From NCBI GenBank assembly GCA_964446865.1, contig CAYURD010000001.1, positions 62,001 through 126,000 on the forward strand: DNA of 64,000 bases, written 5' to 3'. The DNA is from Glaciecola sp964446865. GTDB taxonomy: Bacteria; Pseudomonadota; Gammaproteobacteria; Enterobacterales; Alteromonadaceae. The position numbers were made by a program, and so were the translations under genes. Shown piece after piece: positions 53,943-63,852 of the stretch (positions within the stretch are counted from its first letter, which is position 1; each line of letters starts with the position of its first letter). Under the pieces are notes generated by a model that saw only the letters and a program-made list of their open reading frames with translations, had not been told where the DNA came from and made no database searches.

Positions 53943-54881
53943 GTGTCTTTATCAAACGGAACTAATGCGCTTATGCTTGTGAGTACTGCTTACACCCACG
54001 CTCGAGAATTAATAGAGAACATGCCTTTGGCGCAGCGTGAACGCCTTGCGTTTATCGACTTTAATTTACAATTTTTTGGCAAATTGTCTCGTAGTGATTT
54101 GATTAATCGGTTTAAAACTGGCTTAGCCGCAAGCACACGAGACTTTGCCGCATATCGAGATATCGCACAAGGCAACCTTGAGTTAGATCATTCTAACAAG
54201 CAGTATTGGCGCACTAAACAGTTTGAACCGGTCTTTCAATTCTCTGCCGAGTCTATATTACAGTCTGTTAGCAAAGGCTTTAGTGATGGCATCACCGCTG
54301 CGATCCAGCCATCTACCCAGTGTTTTGAGGCCGCTCAACTAATTCACCCTAACATACACATTATTGCTGCCCTTATGCGAGGTATCCACAACCAAGTCGC
54401 TTGCCAAGTAAAGTATGTATCAATTAGTTCGGGTGTAAGCACTCGTATTATTGTACCGCATGCCATTATCAATAACGGGCATCGTTGGCACGTTAGGGCA
54501 TTTGATGAAAAGTCGGGCTCATTTAGAGATTTTGTGTGTACCCGATTTACTCAAGTCACCACCACCCAAAAACAAGCCTCTGTCGAGCAAAGCGCGCAAA
54601 AAGATGAACAGTTTAATCGACTAGTTACTTTAGTATTAATGGTGCATCCAGATATTGCTCATACTCAAGCAATCGAAATGGACTATGCCATGCAAAACGG
54701 TGAAAAAGCCATGCAAGTTCGTGCAGCACTTGCCGCGTATATATTGCGTTACTGGCAGGTAGACTGCTCGTTTGAGCACCGTATTTTAAATCAAGGCTGT
54801 CAGTTAGCATTAAAGAATCATGAGGTATTGGCCAGTATTGATAATCCGCAGCTTGCCCCAGGCTTTGTGCCAAAAAAATGA
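53943..54881 (+). CDS. WYL-domain transcriptional regulator, CapW/BrxR-like
   Basis: 312 residues (GTG at 53943; ATG at 53973 is possible). N-terminal winged helix: RLAFIDFNLQFFGKLSRSDL, then FKTGLAASTRDFAAYRDIA, followed by a spacer, WYL domain (about 155-215) with NGHRWHVRAFDEKSGSFRDF, and a C-terminal WCX-like part. The wording of both domains resembles CapW and BrxR regulators of anti-phage islands. There is no CBASS, BREX or other defence gene beside it. It may control its own small locus with the TerB-like gene downstream. Function inferred by resemblance. Confidence 0.75.
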   Translation: MSLSNGTNALMLVSTAYTHARELIENMPLAQRERLAFIDFNLQFFGKLSRSDLINRFKTGLAASTRDFAAYRDIAQGNLELDHSNKQYWRTKQFEPVFQFSAESILQSVSKGFSDGITAAIQPSTQCFEAAQLIHPNIHIIAALMRGIHNQVACQVKYVSISSGVSTRIIVPHAIINNGHRWHVRAFDEKSGSFRDFVCTRFTQVTTTQKQASVEQSAQKDEQFNRLVTLVLMVHPDIAHTQAIEMDYAMQNGEKAMQVRAALAAYILRYWQVDCSFEHRILNQGCQLALKNHEVLASIDNPQLAPGFVPKK

Positions 54882-54957
54882 ACTTAAGCTCAGCGCATTG
54901 GTCTATTTGATTCGAAAAACTTCCTAAGCAATTGCCCTTTATAAGGACAAACGTAAT

Positions 54958-55452
54958 ATGCAAGATAAAACAAGCGATTCGCAAAGCATTTCTAGTCTTG
55001 ATAATGCTGACACTATTGATGCTTCAAATATACAAGCGCAAGAAATCAATAGTCATGACAACACGGACGCAAAAGATGGCTCGACTGGCTACAAAGAACA
55101 AGCATTTAATGAAGCATTAATCAAGCTTATGGTCTTGCTGTATCAAATAGACGGAAAAGTCACCTTGGGCGAACAAGACTATTTTGATGAAGTGATTGAA
55201 GCGATGCAATGGCGCAGCGGTGTTGCCATTTCGGCATTCGTTAACGATGCCATTCACCAAACCCGTGTCGCGATAGATACGGCCAACACACGAGAGTATT
55301 TGTTTGGCTTATCAACAGGTTTGAATATAAATGCTGCTCATGCACTAGAAGTCGCAATGGATATTTCTGAAGCAGACGGTAATCGCAGCGATGACGAACT
55401 TGAGTTATTAAGCTTGCTGTCTAACAGAGTGTTGGCAACCGGCGTCGTATAA
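54958..55452 (+). CDS. TerB-like protein
   Basis: 164 residues, acidic. A disordered 40-residue N-terminus rich in Asp/Ser/Gln, then an all-helical TerB-type domain: ALIKLMVLLYQIDGKVTLGE, DYFDEVI, and a repeated half MDISEADGNRSDDELELLSLL. The two DGxxxxxE segments are the acidic metal-binding sites of TerB/DjlA folds. Role unknown; TerB domains occur in tellurite-resistance and phage-related stress clusters. TAAGGACAAACG precedes the ATG. Confidence 0.7.
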   Translation: MQDKTSDSQSISSLDNADTIDASNIQAQEINSHDNTDAKDGSTGYKEQAFNEALIKLMVLLYQIDGKVTLGEQDYFDEVIEAMQWRSGVAISAFVNDAIHQTRVAIDTANTREYLFGLSTGLNINAAHALEVAMDISEADGNRSDDELELLSLLSNRVLATGVV

Positions 55453-55501
55453 ATTGACGAATGCTTAATTTTATTTTCTGTATTTGATACTTTTTATCAA
55501 T

Positions 55502-55530
55502 AAAAAAGCCCGATTAAATCGGGCTTTTTT
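55502..55530. terminator. Bidirectional terminator, TerB-like gene / TonB receptor
   Basis: AAAAAAGCCCGAT-TAA-ATCGGGCTTTTTT is a perfect 13-bp stem. Six T on each strand serve both convergent genes. Confidence 0.92.
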
Positions 55531-55551
55531 GATTCAAGTATTTATCACTTA

Positions 55552-58500
55552 TTAGAAAGTGTATTTAACACCAATTTTGACTTTCCAGATAGAATCGTTT
55601 GCGTCAAAAGCAAAGCCGTCATCACGAACACGATCAATTACATAACGACCTTGGGCATCGATTGAATCAACATCATACAATCTTAAAGTACCAAAGTTAT
55701 TATCGTATGCTTTACCTTGTGCGTTATCAAAGAAGTTAAACACGTTTTCCATGACAAAGTACACTTGGCCTTTGTTTCCTTCAAAGAAACCAGGGAACTC
55801 TTGAGTTACCGCGATATCCATATTGTTAACATATGGTGTAGCCGCAGTATTCTCTGGCGCAAAACCACCGGCAAATCCAGCTAAACCAGCATCTTCAATT
55901 GCTGCTAATAAATCTGCAGAAGCAACACCGTCTAGAACAACGTTTGGATCGTTAAACGTTGGAATATACGGAAGGAACGTACCACTATTAAACGGAGGGC
56001 TCAATTGCTCCTCGATCACATCACGCTCAAAGTTTGTCGTATAAGTGACAGGTTGACCAGAACGTCTTGAGAAGAAGATGTTAAAATCAGTGTCATAGCC
56101 GTCAATAAATTGAGCAGTGTAACTAGCGGTAATCACTAAGTTGTGCTCAATTTCAAAACGACCTCGTCCTAAATGACCATTAATATCATTACGGTTGATT
56201 GAAGGAGAGAAACGATAGTTACTTCGACCAGTACTTGAAGTACCTGGGAAGGCTTCAGTGATGTCTTGATTAGTATAAGAAATACTCGTATTCCAACCGC
56301 TATCCCACTGTTTGCTCAACTGCGTTGAGAAAATGTTAGAGCGACCGCCATCAGAGACATTCGTTAGCATCAAGTCATACAAACCATCATCAGTGTGGTT
56401 AGTATATAAACGACGCACGCCGTCTGCTGCTAATACAAAATCATCATCGCTTAACGATACATCAACCCATGCAGCCGCATTACGACGTTTTATGTGCAAG
56501 AACTCATTTGTCCATAAAAAGTCAGTGCCAACACCCGGGATATCGAAGGTGTAATCGGCAGCGATTTGGAAACGCCAATCTGATGGCAATTCAAAATCAG
56601 GATCGTTTAATGATACGTTACCATTACTTTGCGCATTCTCAATAACTGCTTGACCAGCTGCTAGAGGATTTAAAATAATGTCGCTTGGTACAGCGATGTC
56701 ATCATCACCTGATATTCTAAATGTACCTAAGTTAACACCGTTGTCAGAATAAGCGTTTGAAATCCAAACGTTAGGTTGACCACCGGTATAACGACCAAGA
56801 CCACCACGAAGAATAAGGTTATCACTGTAATCGTACGTCACACCAATTCTTGGTAAGAAAATATCAACACCGTCAAGGTTTTCAGTGTTATCAACACCGG
56901 TTCTTGCTAAAGAGTTTGCGTTAAACGGAGGCGCATCATCTGATGTTAAACGCTCATAACGTAAACCTAGGTCAAGTGTTAACTCATCAGTCACAAACCA
57001 TGTGTCTTGCGCATATAATGCAAGCGTTTGACGGTCAAAGATTGCCGCAGCAGGCTCAGGTGAATTACCTGTACCATTTTCATAACGGTAGAAATCAGCC
57101 ATTTGGTTTTCAAAATTCTCTAAGCCATTAAATACCACAACACCATTTGAATAAGGCACAAAGATGTTAGAAATAGATAGTTCTTGGAATTCTAAACCAA
57201 AAGCAAGCGTGTGCTCATCCATTAAATACGTACCGTCAAATTGCATAATGAAGGTTTCAGTATCTAGTTGGTTAGCATGTCTGAATTGGTCTGCACCAAA
57301 TGCAATACGGCCATCGCTTTCAAGGTTTTGAATAGTGACGTCAGCAGTTGGACCACCAAAAGTATTCTGGCGGTTTTCTACGTCTTTACTGGTAACAGAA
57401 ATCTCTGACGAGAAGTTATCTGACCAATTTGAATAAACCTTTAAAGCATAGTTGTTAAGCGTTTCAGTTGTGTTATACAAGTGAGAGCTTAAACGTAATT
57501 CGCCAGCGTTGTTAGTTTCGTTACGAGTACGGTTACCTTCGTTAAACTGATAGGTAAATGAAGCACGGTGATCGTCATTAATGTTGTAATCTAACTTGAT
57601 TACCCACTTTTCGTCCTCTTCAACTAGACCAGGGTTAGTCGAACCAACCTGGTTAGCAGTCAGACCATATACGTCTTGTGCAATACGAATAACTTCAGCG
57701 GCTTCTGCAGACGTTGCATCAGTTTCGTTTGCTGCACCTGAACCACCTGGACCCCATTCTAGAGACTGTGGTGCTTCATAGTTTTCGAAGCTACCAAAGA
57801 AGAATAATTTGTCTTTGATGATTGGACCACCAACACTGAAACCAAATGTTTCTTCTTCAAATTCGATAGGAACGTCGCGACGACCGTCACGAGGTGTACC
57901 TGCCATTGTATCGGCTAAACGCTCATAAAAGACTGAACCAGTCCATTCGTTGGTACCTGATTTGAATACCGCGTTTACCAAACCACCACTAAAGCCCGCT
58001 GCGCGTGCGTTAAATGGCGCAACATCAACCGTAACTTGGTCAATAGCGTCAATAGGAAGCGGAGAACGCTGTGTTGGGTAACCACCACCATTTAGACCAA
58101 AGTCATCGTTTTGGCTAATGCCGTCAACTGTAATGCTGTTGAATTTAGGGTTAGAACCCGCAATTACAAGAGGTGCGTCATCACTTAATAGTTGGCTAAC
58201 CATTGGGTTTGCACGAATAACGTCTTTTATGTCACGGTTTAAGCTGGTGTTGTTAGATAATTGCTTGCCGCTAAAGAAGCTGCTTGAACCACCGCCCAAG
58301 TTGTTTACTTGAGTACCTGTTACCGCGATGACTTCAACGTCTGAGCTCGGCTCAAGCTGTAAGTCAAAATCAAAATCTTCACCTAGGTTTAAGAAGATGC
58401 CGTCAACGGTTGCATCTTTAAACTGGTCTGAATCTACAACTACTTGGTAAGGACCGCCAACACGTAAACCACGAAGGTTAAACGTACCGTTGTCAGACAC

Positions 58501-58692
58501 GGTAGTTGTTCTGCTCGTACCAGATGGCATGTGGATCACTGTTATTGTAGTGCCCGCTGCTGGTGAGCCAGAAGGACTGGTAATTTGTCCTTCCATTGCA
58601 GATGATGTTTGTTGTGCCATAGCGGCAGTCGAAAGACCAACTGACATAGCAACCGCAAGTGCGATTTTGCTAATTTTTTTGTTTGTAAACAT
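55552..58692 (-). CDS. Oar-like TonB-dependent receptor
   Basis: Outer-membrane active transporter, 1046 residues. Signal peptide to about residue 26 (AMAQ), carboxypeptidase-regulatory-like domain at about 32-112 (MEGQITSPSGSPAAGTTITV), plug (VEVIAVTGTQ; FNSITVDGISQNDDFGL), and a large beta-barrel ending GVKYTF with a terminal Phe. Oar-like receptors take up peptides or glycans. AGGGAAACTATA precedes the ATG. Bounded by terminators, transcribed alone. Confidence 0.9.
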   Translation of the reverse strand: MFTNKKISKIALAVAMSVGLSTAAMAQQTSSAMEGQITSPSGSPAAGTTITVIHMPSGTSRTTTVSDNGTFNLRGLRVGGPYQVVVDSDQFKDATVDGIFLNLGEDFDFDLQLEPSSDVEVIAVTGTQVNNLGGGSSSFFSGKQLSNNTSLNRDIKDVIRANPMVSQLLSDDAPLVIAGSNPKFNSITVDGISQNDDFGLNGGGYPTQRSPLPIDAIDQVTVDVAPFNARAAGFSGGLVNAVFKSGTNEWTGSVFYERLADTMAGTPRDGRRDVPIEFEEETFGFSVGGPIIKDKLFFFGSFENYEAPQSLEWGPGGSGAANETDATSAEAAEVIRIAQDVYGLTANQVGSTNPGLVEEDEKWVIKLDYNINDDHRASFTYQFNEGNRTRNETNNAGELRLSSHLYNTTETLNNYALKVYSNWSDNFSSEISVTSKDVENRQNTFGGPTADVTIQNLESDGRIAFGADQFRHANQLDTETFIMQFDGTYLMDEHTLAFGLEFQELSISNIFVPYSNGVVVFNGLENFENQMADFYRYENGTGNSPEPAAAIFDRQTLALYAQDTWFVTDELTLDLGLRYERLTSDDAPPFNANSLARTGVDNTENLDGVDIFLPRIGVTYDYSDNLILRGGLGRYTGGQPNVWISNAYSDNGVNLGTFRISGDDDIAVPSDIILNPLAAGQAVIENAQSNGNVSLNDPDFELPSDWRFQIAADYTFDIPGVGTDFLWTNEFLHIKRRNAAAWVDVSLSDDDFVLAADGVRRLYTNHTDDGLYDLMLTNVSDGGRSNIFSTQLSKQWDSGWNTSISYTNQDITEAFPGTSSTGRSNYRFSPSINRNDINGHLGRGRFEIEHNLVITASYTAQFIDGYDTDFNIFFSRRSGQPVTYTTNFERDVIEEQLSPPFNSGTFLPYIPTFNDPNVVLDGVASADLLAAIEDAGLAGFAGGFAPENTAATPYVNNMDIAVTQEFPGFFEGNKGQVYFVMENVFNFFDNAQGKAYDNNFGTLRLYDVDSIDAQGRYVIDRVRDDGFAFDANDSIWKVKIGVKYTF

Positions 58693-58778
58693 TATAGTTT
58701 CCCTATGTGTTTTTAGAATATGCTGTAAATCCCGCGCGAATTGTCCGCTCTTATCTTTACAGTTTTATTACAGTTTTG

Positions 58779-58830
58779 TCATTTTAATGTTTTTTAATGT
58801 TTTTTACTGTTTCTTAATGTTTTTTTTATT
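58779..58830. repeat. T-rich imperfect repeat upstream of the TonB receptor
   Basis: Three to four imperfect copies of a unit like ttttaatgtttt in the divergent region between the TonB receptor and udk. Read from the receptor strand it is an A-tract-rich stretch of the sort that bends DNA or acts as an UP element. Confidence 0.45.
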
Positions 58831-58924
58831 TTGTATTGTGTGTAAAAGTGGGTAATTACGCCGTAAAATGGTATAACTACCAAAACTAACCTTACAATAA
58901 TAAGAACGTCGCTCAAATATTCCT

Positions 58925-59575
58925 ATGCAAAATAAGCAAAAACCAATTATTCTCGCGATTTCAGGGGCCTCGGGTTCGGGTAAATCATTATTTACTCAAA
59001 ACTTAAAGTTAACCCTTGAAAAACAACAAGAAACTGTGCTCGTCTTACAAGAAGATCATTACTATAAATCCCAAGATCATTTGTCGATGGAGCAGCGTGT
59101 TACTACTAATTACGACCACCCCGACGCATTTGAACATGATCTTTTGTCTGGTCATTTACAGAGCTTATGTTCAAACGAAAGTATAAACTACCCAAGCTAT
59201 TGTTACAAAACTCATACGCGATTAAAAAAAGCACAAAAAGTCAAAGCAGCGCCCATTATTATTATTGAAGGGATCATGTTGCTGACGCAAATTCAACTTT
59301 TTGACCATTTTGACTTTAAAGTATTTGTTGATACTCCCTTAGATGTATGCCTTATGCGCCGCATGCTTAGAGACACACAAGAGCGTGGTCGTTCTTTAGA
59401 ATCGGTCGCAGCTCAGTACGAAAAAACCGTCAAACCGATGTACCATAAATTTATTAGACCCAGTAAAAACTTTGCTGATTTAATAGTTCCCCATGGCGGC
59501 GAAAATTATTTAGCAGTCGACGTGCTAAGTGCCTACCTATTTAAACAACGTAATGGATTATCCGCAAATGACTAG
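58925..59575 (+). CDS. udk: Uridine kinase
   Basis: Phosphorylates uridine and cytidine to UMP and CMP (pyrimidine salvage). 216 residues (E. coli 213). P-loop SGASGSGKS at about 14-22, EDHYYK, NYDHPDAF, IIIEGIMLL, DTPLDVCLMRRMLRDTQERGR. Overlaps the nucleoside transporter downstream by 8 bases (ATGACTAG), so uptake and phosphorylation are coupled. Confidence 0.93.
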   Translation: MQNKQKPIILAISGASGSGKSLFTQNLKLTLEKQQETVLVLQEDHYYKSQDHLSMEQRVTTNYDHPDAFEHDLLSGHLQSLCSNESINYPSYCYKTHTRLKKAQKVKAAPIIIIEGIMLLTQIQLFDHFDFKVFVDTPLDVCLMRRMLRDTQERGRSLESVAAQYEKTVKPMYHKFIRPSKNFADLIVPHGGENYLAVDVLSAYLFKQRNGLSAND

Positions 59576-60791
59576 TTTATTAGGTGTTATCTTCATTTTT
59601 GCGGTAGGTTATGGCCTAAGTCGCTCAAGAAGCAAAATTAATTGGCGCACCGTTGGCGGAGCATTTGCCATTCAAGCCTTGATAGGTGGATTTGTGCTCT
59701 ACACGAGTTTTGGCGCTGCAGTGCTCAATAACATTACCTCTTTTGTCCAAACGATTATTGATTTTAGCAAAGAAGGCACCGGCTTTTTGTTTGGACCTTT
59801 GAGTGATTTAGGCAGAGAGCCAAATATCGGCTTTATTTTTGCCTTTCAGGTCTTGCCAATCATCATTTTCTTCTCTTCGTTAATTGCAGTTTTATACCAC
59901 TTAAAAATAATGAGTGTCGTGATTAAAGTCATTGGTGGTGGCCTTAAAAAACTACTTGGTACAAGCAACCCAGAGAGTATGTCTGCCGCAGCAAATATTT
60001 TTGTTGGGCAAACAGAAGCGCCGCTGATCGTCAAACCGTTTATACCCACTATGACGCGATCAGAGCTTTTTGCTGTAATGGTTGGTGGTTTAGCATCGGT
60101 TGCAGGCTCAATTATGGCGGGTTATGCAGGCCTTGGCGTTGAGCTTAAGTACTTAATCGCCGCTAGTTTTATGGCGGCCCCGGCTGGCTTGATGATGGCA
60201 AAAATACTTGAGCCCGAACTTGATACACCCAACCAAACATTAAGCGACGTAAAAAACGACGCCGAAGACTACGCTAACGTATTTGATGCCGCAGCTGCAG
60301 GGGCTTCTTCTGGCATGAAATTAGCGGTAAATGTGGGCGCTATGTTACTTGCTTTCATTGCGCTTATTGCGCTTATTAATGGCTTAATTGGTTTTGTTGG
60401 TAGCCTGTTTGGTGTCGATAACCTAACCTTACAAATGATACTAGGGTACATATTCCAACCTGTTGCTTGGTTAATCGGCGTTCCTTGGTCTGAGGCCAAT
60501 CTAGCGGGCAGTTTTATTGGACAGAAGCTTGTTGTGAATGAATTTGTCGCTTATTTGGATTTTGTGAACTACAAAGAACAATTATCAGTATCATCACAAG
60601 CAATTATCACGTTTGCTTTGTGTGGATTTGCCAATTTATCATCTATTGCTATTTTGATGGGTGGTATTGGTGCAATGGCGCCTAATCGCAGGCCCGACAT
60701 TGCAAGGTTAGGTTTAAAAGCGGTATTAGCCGCCACCTTAGCCAACTTAATGAGTGCTGCGCTAGCCGGCATTTTCTTGTCTCTAGCATAG
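59568..60791 (+). CDS. nupC: NupC-type concentrative nucleoside transporter
   Basis: Inner-membrane proton- or sodium-coupled nucleoside importer. 407 residues from ATG 59568; ATG 59553 and GTG 59529 are alternatives in the udk 3' end. CNT family motifs: GFIFAFQVLPIIIFFSSLIAVLY, NIFVGQTEAPLIVKPF, MVGGLASVAGSIMAGYAG, NEFVAYLDF, CGFANLSSIAILMGGIGAMAP. About ten membrane segments. The stop lies in a terminator stem. Confidence 0.93.
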   Translation: MTSLLGVIFIFAVGYGLSRSRSKINWRTVGGAFAIQALIGGFVLYTSFGAAVLNNITSFVQTIIDFSKEGTGFLFGPLSDLGREPNIGFIFAFQVLPIIIFFSSLIAVLYHLKIMSVVIKVIGGGLKKLLGTSNPESMSAAANIFVGQTEAPLIVKPFIPTMTRSELFAVMVGGLASVAGSIMAGYAGLGVELKYLIAASFMAAPAGLMMAKILEPELDTPNQTLSDVKNDAEDYANVFDAAAAGASSGMKLAVNVGAMLLAFIALIALINGLIGFVGSLFGVDNLTLQMILGYIFQPVAWLIGVPWSEANLAGSFIGQKLVVNEFVAYLDFVNYKEQLSVSSQAIITFALCGFANLSSIAILMGGIGAMAPNRRPDIARLGLKAVLAATLANLMSAALAGIFLSLA

Positions 60792-60812
60792 TGTTGTTTA
60801 CTATGCTTTTTA
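60785..60812 (+). terminator. Intrinsic terminator at the nupC end
   Basis: AGCATAGT-GTTGTTT-ACTATGCT, 8-bp stem, then TTTTATT. The left arm overlaps the nupC stop codon. Confidence 0.8.
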
Positions 60813-60867
60813 TTAAAAGCGCATAGTCACTACTGACAAGACAAAACGTATTAAAAAGAGAACCCGT

Positions 60868-61707
60868 ATGAAATTAGAAGCCGTTGATTATCAATCACCT
60901 ACAGCTGCCAAAGATTTTGTAGAATCCCTTCGCCAGACAGGCTTTGGCGTATTAAAGAATCACCCTATTCCCAAACATCAAGTCAGTGATATTTACACAA
61001 ACTGGCAAGGTTTTTTTAATAGCGACGAAAAAGATAGCTTTTTGTATAAAAAAGGCACACAAGATGGATTTTTCCCGCAGTCAGTAAGCGAAATAGCCAA
61101 GGGCTTTAAAAAGAAAGATATTAAAGAGTATTATCATTACTACCCTTGGGGACAATGCCCACAGCAGTTAAAAAGTGAAATAGACACTTACTACAACAAT
61201 ACGCTTAAGTTAGCCGCACAACTGTTGACCTGGATAGAAGACGAATCCCCTACGACTGTTAGTCAGTCTTATCGTGAACCGCTATCAAATATGATAAAAG
61301 ATAGTGGGCAAACTTTACTGCGTATACTGCACTACCCGCCGCTAGCAGGCAACGAAGAGCCAGATGCAATTAGAGCCGCTGCCCATGAAGATATAAATTT
61401 AATTACTATCTTACCCGCGGCTAACGAACCCGGTTTACAAGTCAAAACTAAAGACGGAAGCTGGCTTGATGTACCCAGTGATTTTGGGAATTTGATTGTT
61501 AACATTGGTGATATGCTGCAAGAAGCCTCTGGACATTATTTTCCTTCAACAACACACAGAGTGGTTAACCCGAAAGGTTCGGATACAACCAAATCGCGCA
61601 TATCTTTGCCCTTATTTTTACATCCTCGTCCTGATGTCGTGTTATCAGACAAATATACAGCAGATGAGTATTTAAAAGAGCGACTACGTGAGTTGGGTGT
61701 GGTCTAG
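60868..61707 (+). CDS. 2-oxoglutarate/Fe(II)-dependent oxygenase, isopenicillin-N-synthase type
   Basis: 279 residues. Iron ligands AHEDINLIT (His and Asp of HxD) and THRV (distal His), and the oxoglutarate-binding RISLPLF (R-x-S). N-terminal FGVLKNHPIP is typical of the family (non-heme dioxygenase N-terminal domain). Substrate not predictable; a housekeeping metabolite role is as likely as secondary metabolism. AAAGAGAACCCGT precedes the ATG. Alone between terminators and the convergent TPR gene. Confidence 0.87.
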   Translation: MKLEAVDYQSPTAAKDFVESLRQTGFGVLKNHPIPKHQVSDIYTNWQGFFNSDEKDSFLYKKGTQDGFFPQSVSEIAKGFKKKDIKEYYHYYPWGQCPQQLKSEIDTYYNNTLKLAAQLLTWIEDESPTTVSQSYREPLSNMIKDSGQTLLRILHYPPLAGNEEPDAIRAAAHEDINLITILPAANEPGLQVKTKDGSWLDVPSDFGNLIVNIGDMLQEASGHYFPSTTHRVVNPKGSDTTKSRISLPLFLHPRPDVVLSDKYTADEYLKERLRELGVV

Positions 61708-61774
61708 ATCTAAGTTTAAGTATTGCTTCGCTGGTTTTTTAATATTAGCGATTCGCTACTCACTAGCGCGATCC

Positions 61775-62962
61775 TTATAAACTGGCTAAAAGCACACTTA
61801 TCTTAGAGGCATAATGGCGCTCTAACTCTAGATCATTTGCTTTACGCTTGGCTCTTATTAAGGCGCGCTTGGTGTTTTTGACATCGCCTAGTGCATGGTA
61901 AGCCTTCGCTAGACTAAAATGAAATTCGTGAGGTCGGCTATTTATAGAAATCGCTTTTTTATAGTGCTTTACTGCCTCAGCCACCTCATCTTTCTCAAAT
62001 GCAATATCGCCCATCATAATATGATAATACGGATTTTTAAGACGCTGTTTGTGAAGCTGAGCTAGCTTTGCATCAGCTTTATTAAACTCGCCCTTGCGCT
62101 TGTGAATTACTGCAATATTTTGATAAATAGTTGGGTAATCTGGCTTAATCTCTAGCGCATATTCATAATACTTCATTGCCTGTTTATACATCTTATTTTG
62201 TGACATTAAGACACCAAGATTCAACCAAGCGCTTTCATTTGTAGGGTCGACTTCGATAGCGGCTTTTAAATAGGCATAAGCGCCACTTTCATTATCTTCA
62301 ATTAAAAAATCGGCGGCCTTGTTAGTATAAAAATATGACACCATCTGCATTTTATTGAGAATGCGCACATCAAATTGTCTTAATCCTCGCTGAGGGTCAA
62401 AATCAACAATAATTGGAGCGCGGCTCAACATGCTTCGTTTGTGATGAAATGGTGTTACCCGTAAATTAACATGTTTGTTTATCAGCGTGTTGCCATCTTC
62501 TATTGACCAAAACTCTGGAATAAGCACATCTTGAAACTCGGCATCCATGTCTAATTCTTGCGTCATCGCGTAAGTTAAAATAGTCAAAGACAAACAATTT
62601 GCTGATGCGCTATCAAAGGTCTCATTCGCAATAGTGTTGGCTCGCAGATTGTAGTTTACGGATAGTTGATTTTTATTAAAAACAGCTTTAACTAAAGCGT
62701 TTAATTTTCCTTTTTCAGTCGCCGCATTAGCGGTCACTTCATGCACAAAACGGACGGCTTGGGCATCTAGCGCAAAAATTTCTTGAGGCGTTTCGATGTG
62801 ATACTCAAGATGGTTTGGAAAAAGACTATCATTAAGAGCAGGAATTTGTGCATGTTGCGCAGTATCATGTTTATTAGACGTGCTGTTGCAAGCGAACAAC
62901 AATCCAGTTAATACAACTAACGAAAAGATTTTGATGGATTCGTATTTTATAGTATTCAGCAC
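61775..62962 (-). CDS. Transglutaminase-like/TPR lipoprotein
   Basis: 395 residues. Lipobox LLFAC (C25). N-terminal half is a transglutaminase-like fold with Cys in NCLSLTILTYAM, His in KHVNLRV and Asp in VDFDPQRG, a plausible catalytic triad. Four or five TPRs follow from about 235 (AWLNLGVLMSQNKMYKQAMK; YYEYALEIKPDYPTIYQNIA). Function not known; an envelope peptidase or scaffold is plausible. Confidence 0.8.
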   Translation of the reverse strand: MLNTIKYESIKIFSLVVLTGLLFACNSTSNKHDTAQHAQIPALNDSLFPNHLEYHIETPQEIFALDAQAVRFVHEVTANAATEKGKLNALVKAVFNKNQLSVNYNLRANTIANETFDSASANCLSLTILTYAMTQELDMDAEFQDVLIPEFWSIEDGNTLINKHVNLRVTPFHHKRSMLSRAPIIVDFDPQRGLRQFDVRILNKMQMVSYFYTNKAADFLIEDNESGAYAYLKAAIEVDPTNESAWLNLGVLMSQNKMYKQAMKYYEYALEIKPDYPTIYQNIAVIHKRKGEFNKADAKLAQLHKQRLKNPYYHIMMGDIAFEKDEVAEAVKHYKKAISINSRPHEFHFSLAKAYHALGDVKNTKRALIRAKRKANDLELERHYASKISVLLASL

Positions 62963-63162
62963 AGACTTTACCTCTTACTCTCGACTGTGTTTTGTTCATT
63001 TAATCTGACATCAATCACAAGATGCAGAATCAAATGATGGCAATCATTCGTCGCCAACACTTACCAAAGAGTAAACTAAACTAGGTGATTTCTCAAACTA
63101 TCATAGAATTTGGACTCGCAGCTGTTGTTTTTGCTCACCTTGTAAATAGTCACGACAAGGCT

Positions 63163-63852
63163 CTAATCTACACCAAGCGTATATGTCCTAATAGCGCGAG
63201 TATGTTTTAGATCATTGATGCTGCATTGACCGCTATTATCAAACTTATGTAATTGAGCAAATAAAAGGGTCAATGTCGCTAATGCGTCATCTAAGGCATT
63301 GTGCTCTGGCGCTGAGGGTAAATCATAATAGCTTCTAGCATTGCCTAAGGTCACCTCCCCGCTTGGTACAAACCCGTTGGTCTTTTCCATCACATAAACT
63401 TGCATGAGCATAGTATCGATGGTGCTTATCGTAACCGGCGGCAGTGCTAACAAATGCCATAGTTTACTGAGTACACGTGCATCAAGTGCCGAGTTGTGAA
63501 ATACCCAGACATGAGAACTCACAAAAAGCTGAAGTTTATTAATTTGTTCTTTTATATGTTGACCTTGTGCAATATCTTTTGCTAATAAACCATGAATGAC
63601 CGGACTTTGATTTAAGTCGCCTGAAGCTCTGACGACTTCGTAATGTGCACTCGATAAGTCAACATCAAACATGTTGCCCGCAACCCACCCAATAGAGGTC
63701 ACTTTTGCTTGCTTAACGTCAAGACTGGTCAACTCTAAATCAATGGATAAAAGCGGTAATTCTGTATAAGAGCAATATCTAAATGAGTCAGGTATGTTTT
63801 GCCGACCAAGCGCAAACTTGGCAAAGGCATGTGCAATAAAATCAATCACCAT
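63163..63852 (-). CDS. DnaQ-like (DEDDh) 3'-5' exonuclease
   Basis: 229 residues. Exo I SIDLELT (Asp-x-Glu), Exo II FHNSALDARVL, Exo III EHNALDDALAT (His-x4-Asp): a complete DEDDh set, as in DNA polymerase III epsilon and related exonucleases. It lacks the epsilon C-terminal binding part, so it is a stand-alone exonuclease. Its ATG shares one base with the stop of the upstream DUF294-type gene (TGATG), a pairing common in gammaproteobacteria. Confidence 0.88.
   Translation of the reverse strand: MVIDFIAHAFAKFALGRQNIPDSFRYCSYTELPLLSIDLELTSLDVKQAKVTSIGWVAGNMFDVDLSSAHYEVVRASGDLNQSPVIHGLLAKDIAQGQHIKEQINKLQLFVSSHVWVFHNSALDARVLSKLWHLLALPPVTISTIDTMLMQVYVMEKTNGFVPSGEVTLGNARSYYDLPSAPEHNALDDALATLTLLFAQLHKFDNSGQCSINDLKHTRAIRTYTLGVD

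Noticed and set aside
53943..55452. BREX or CBASS island
   Set aside because: Only the regulator resembles those systems; no BrxX/PglZ, cyclase, effector or helicase genes are present.
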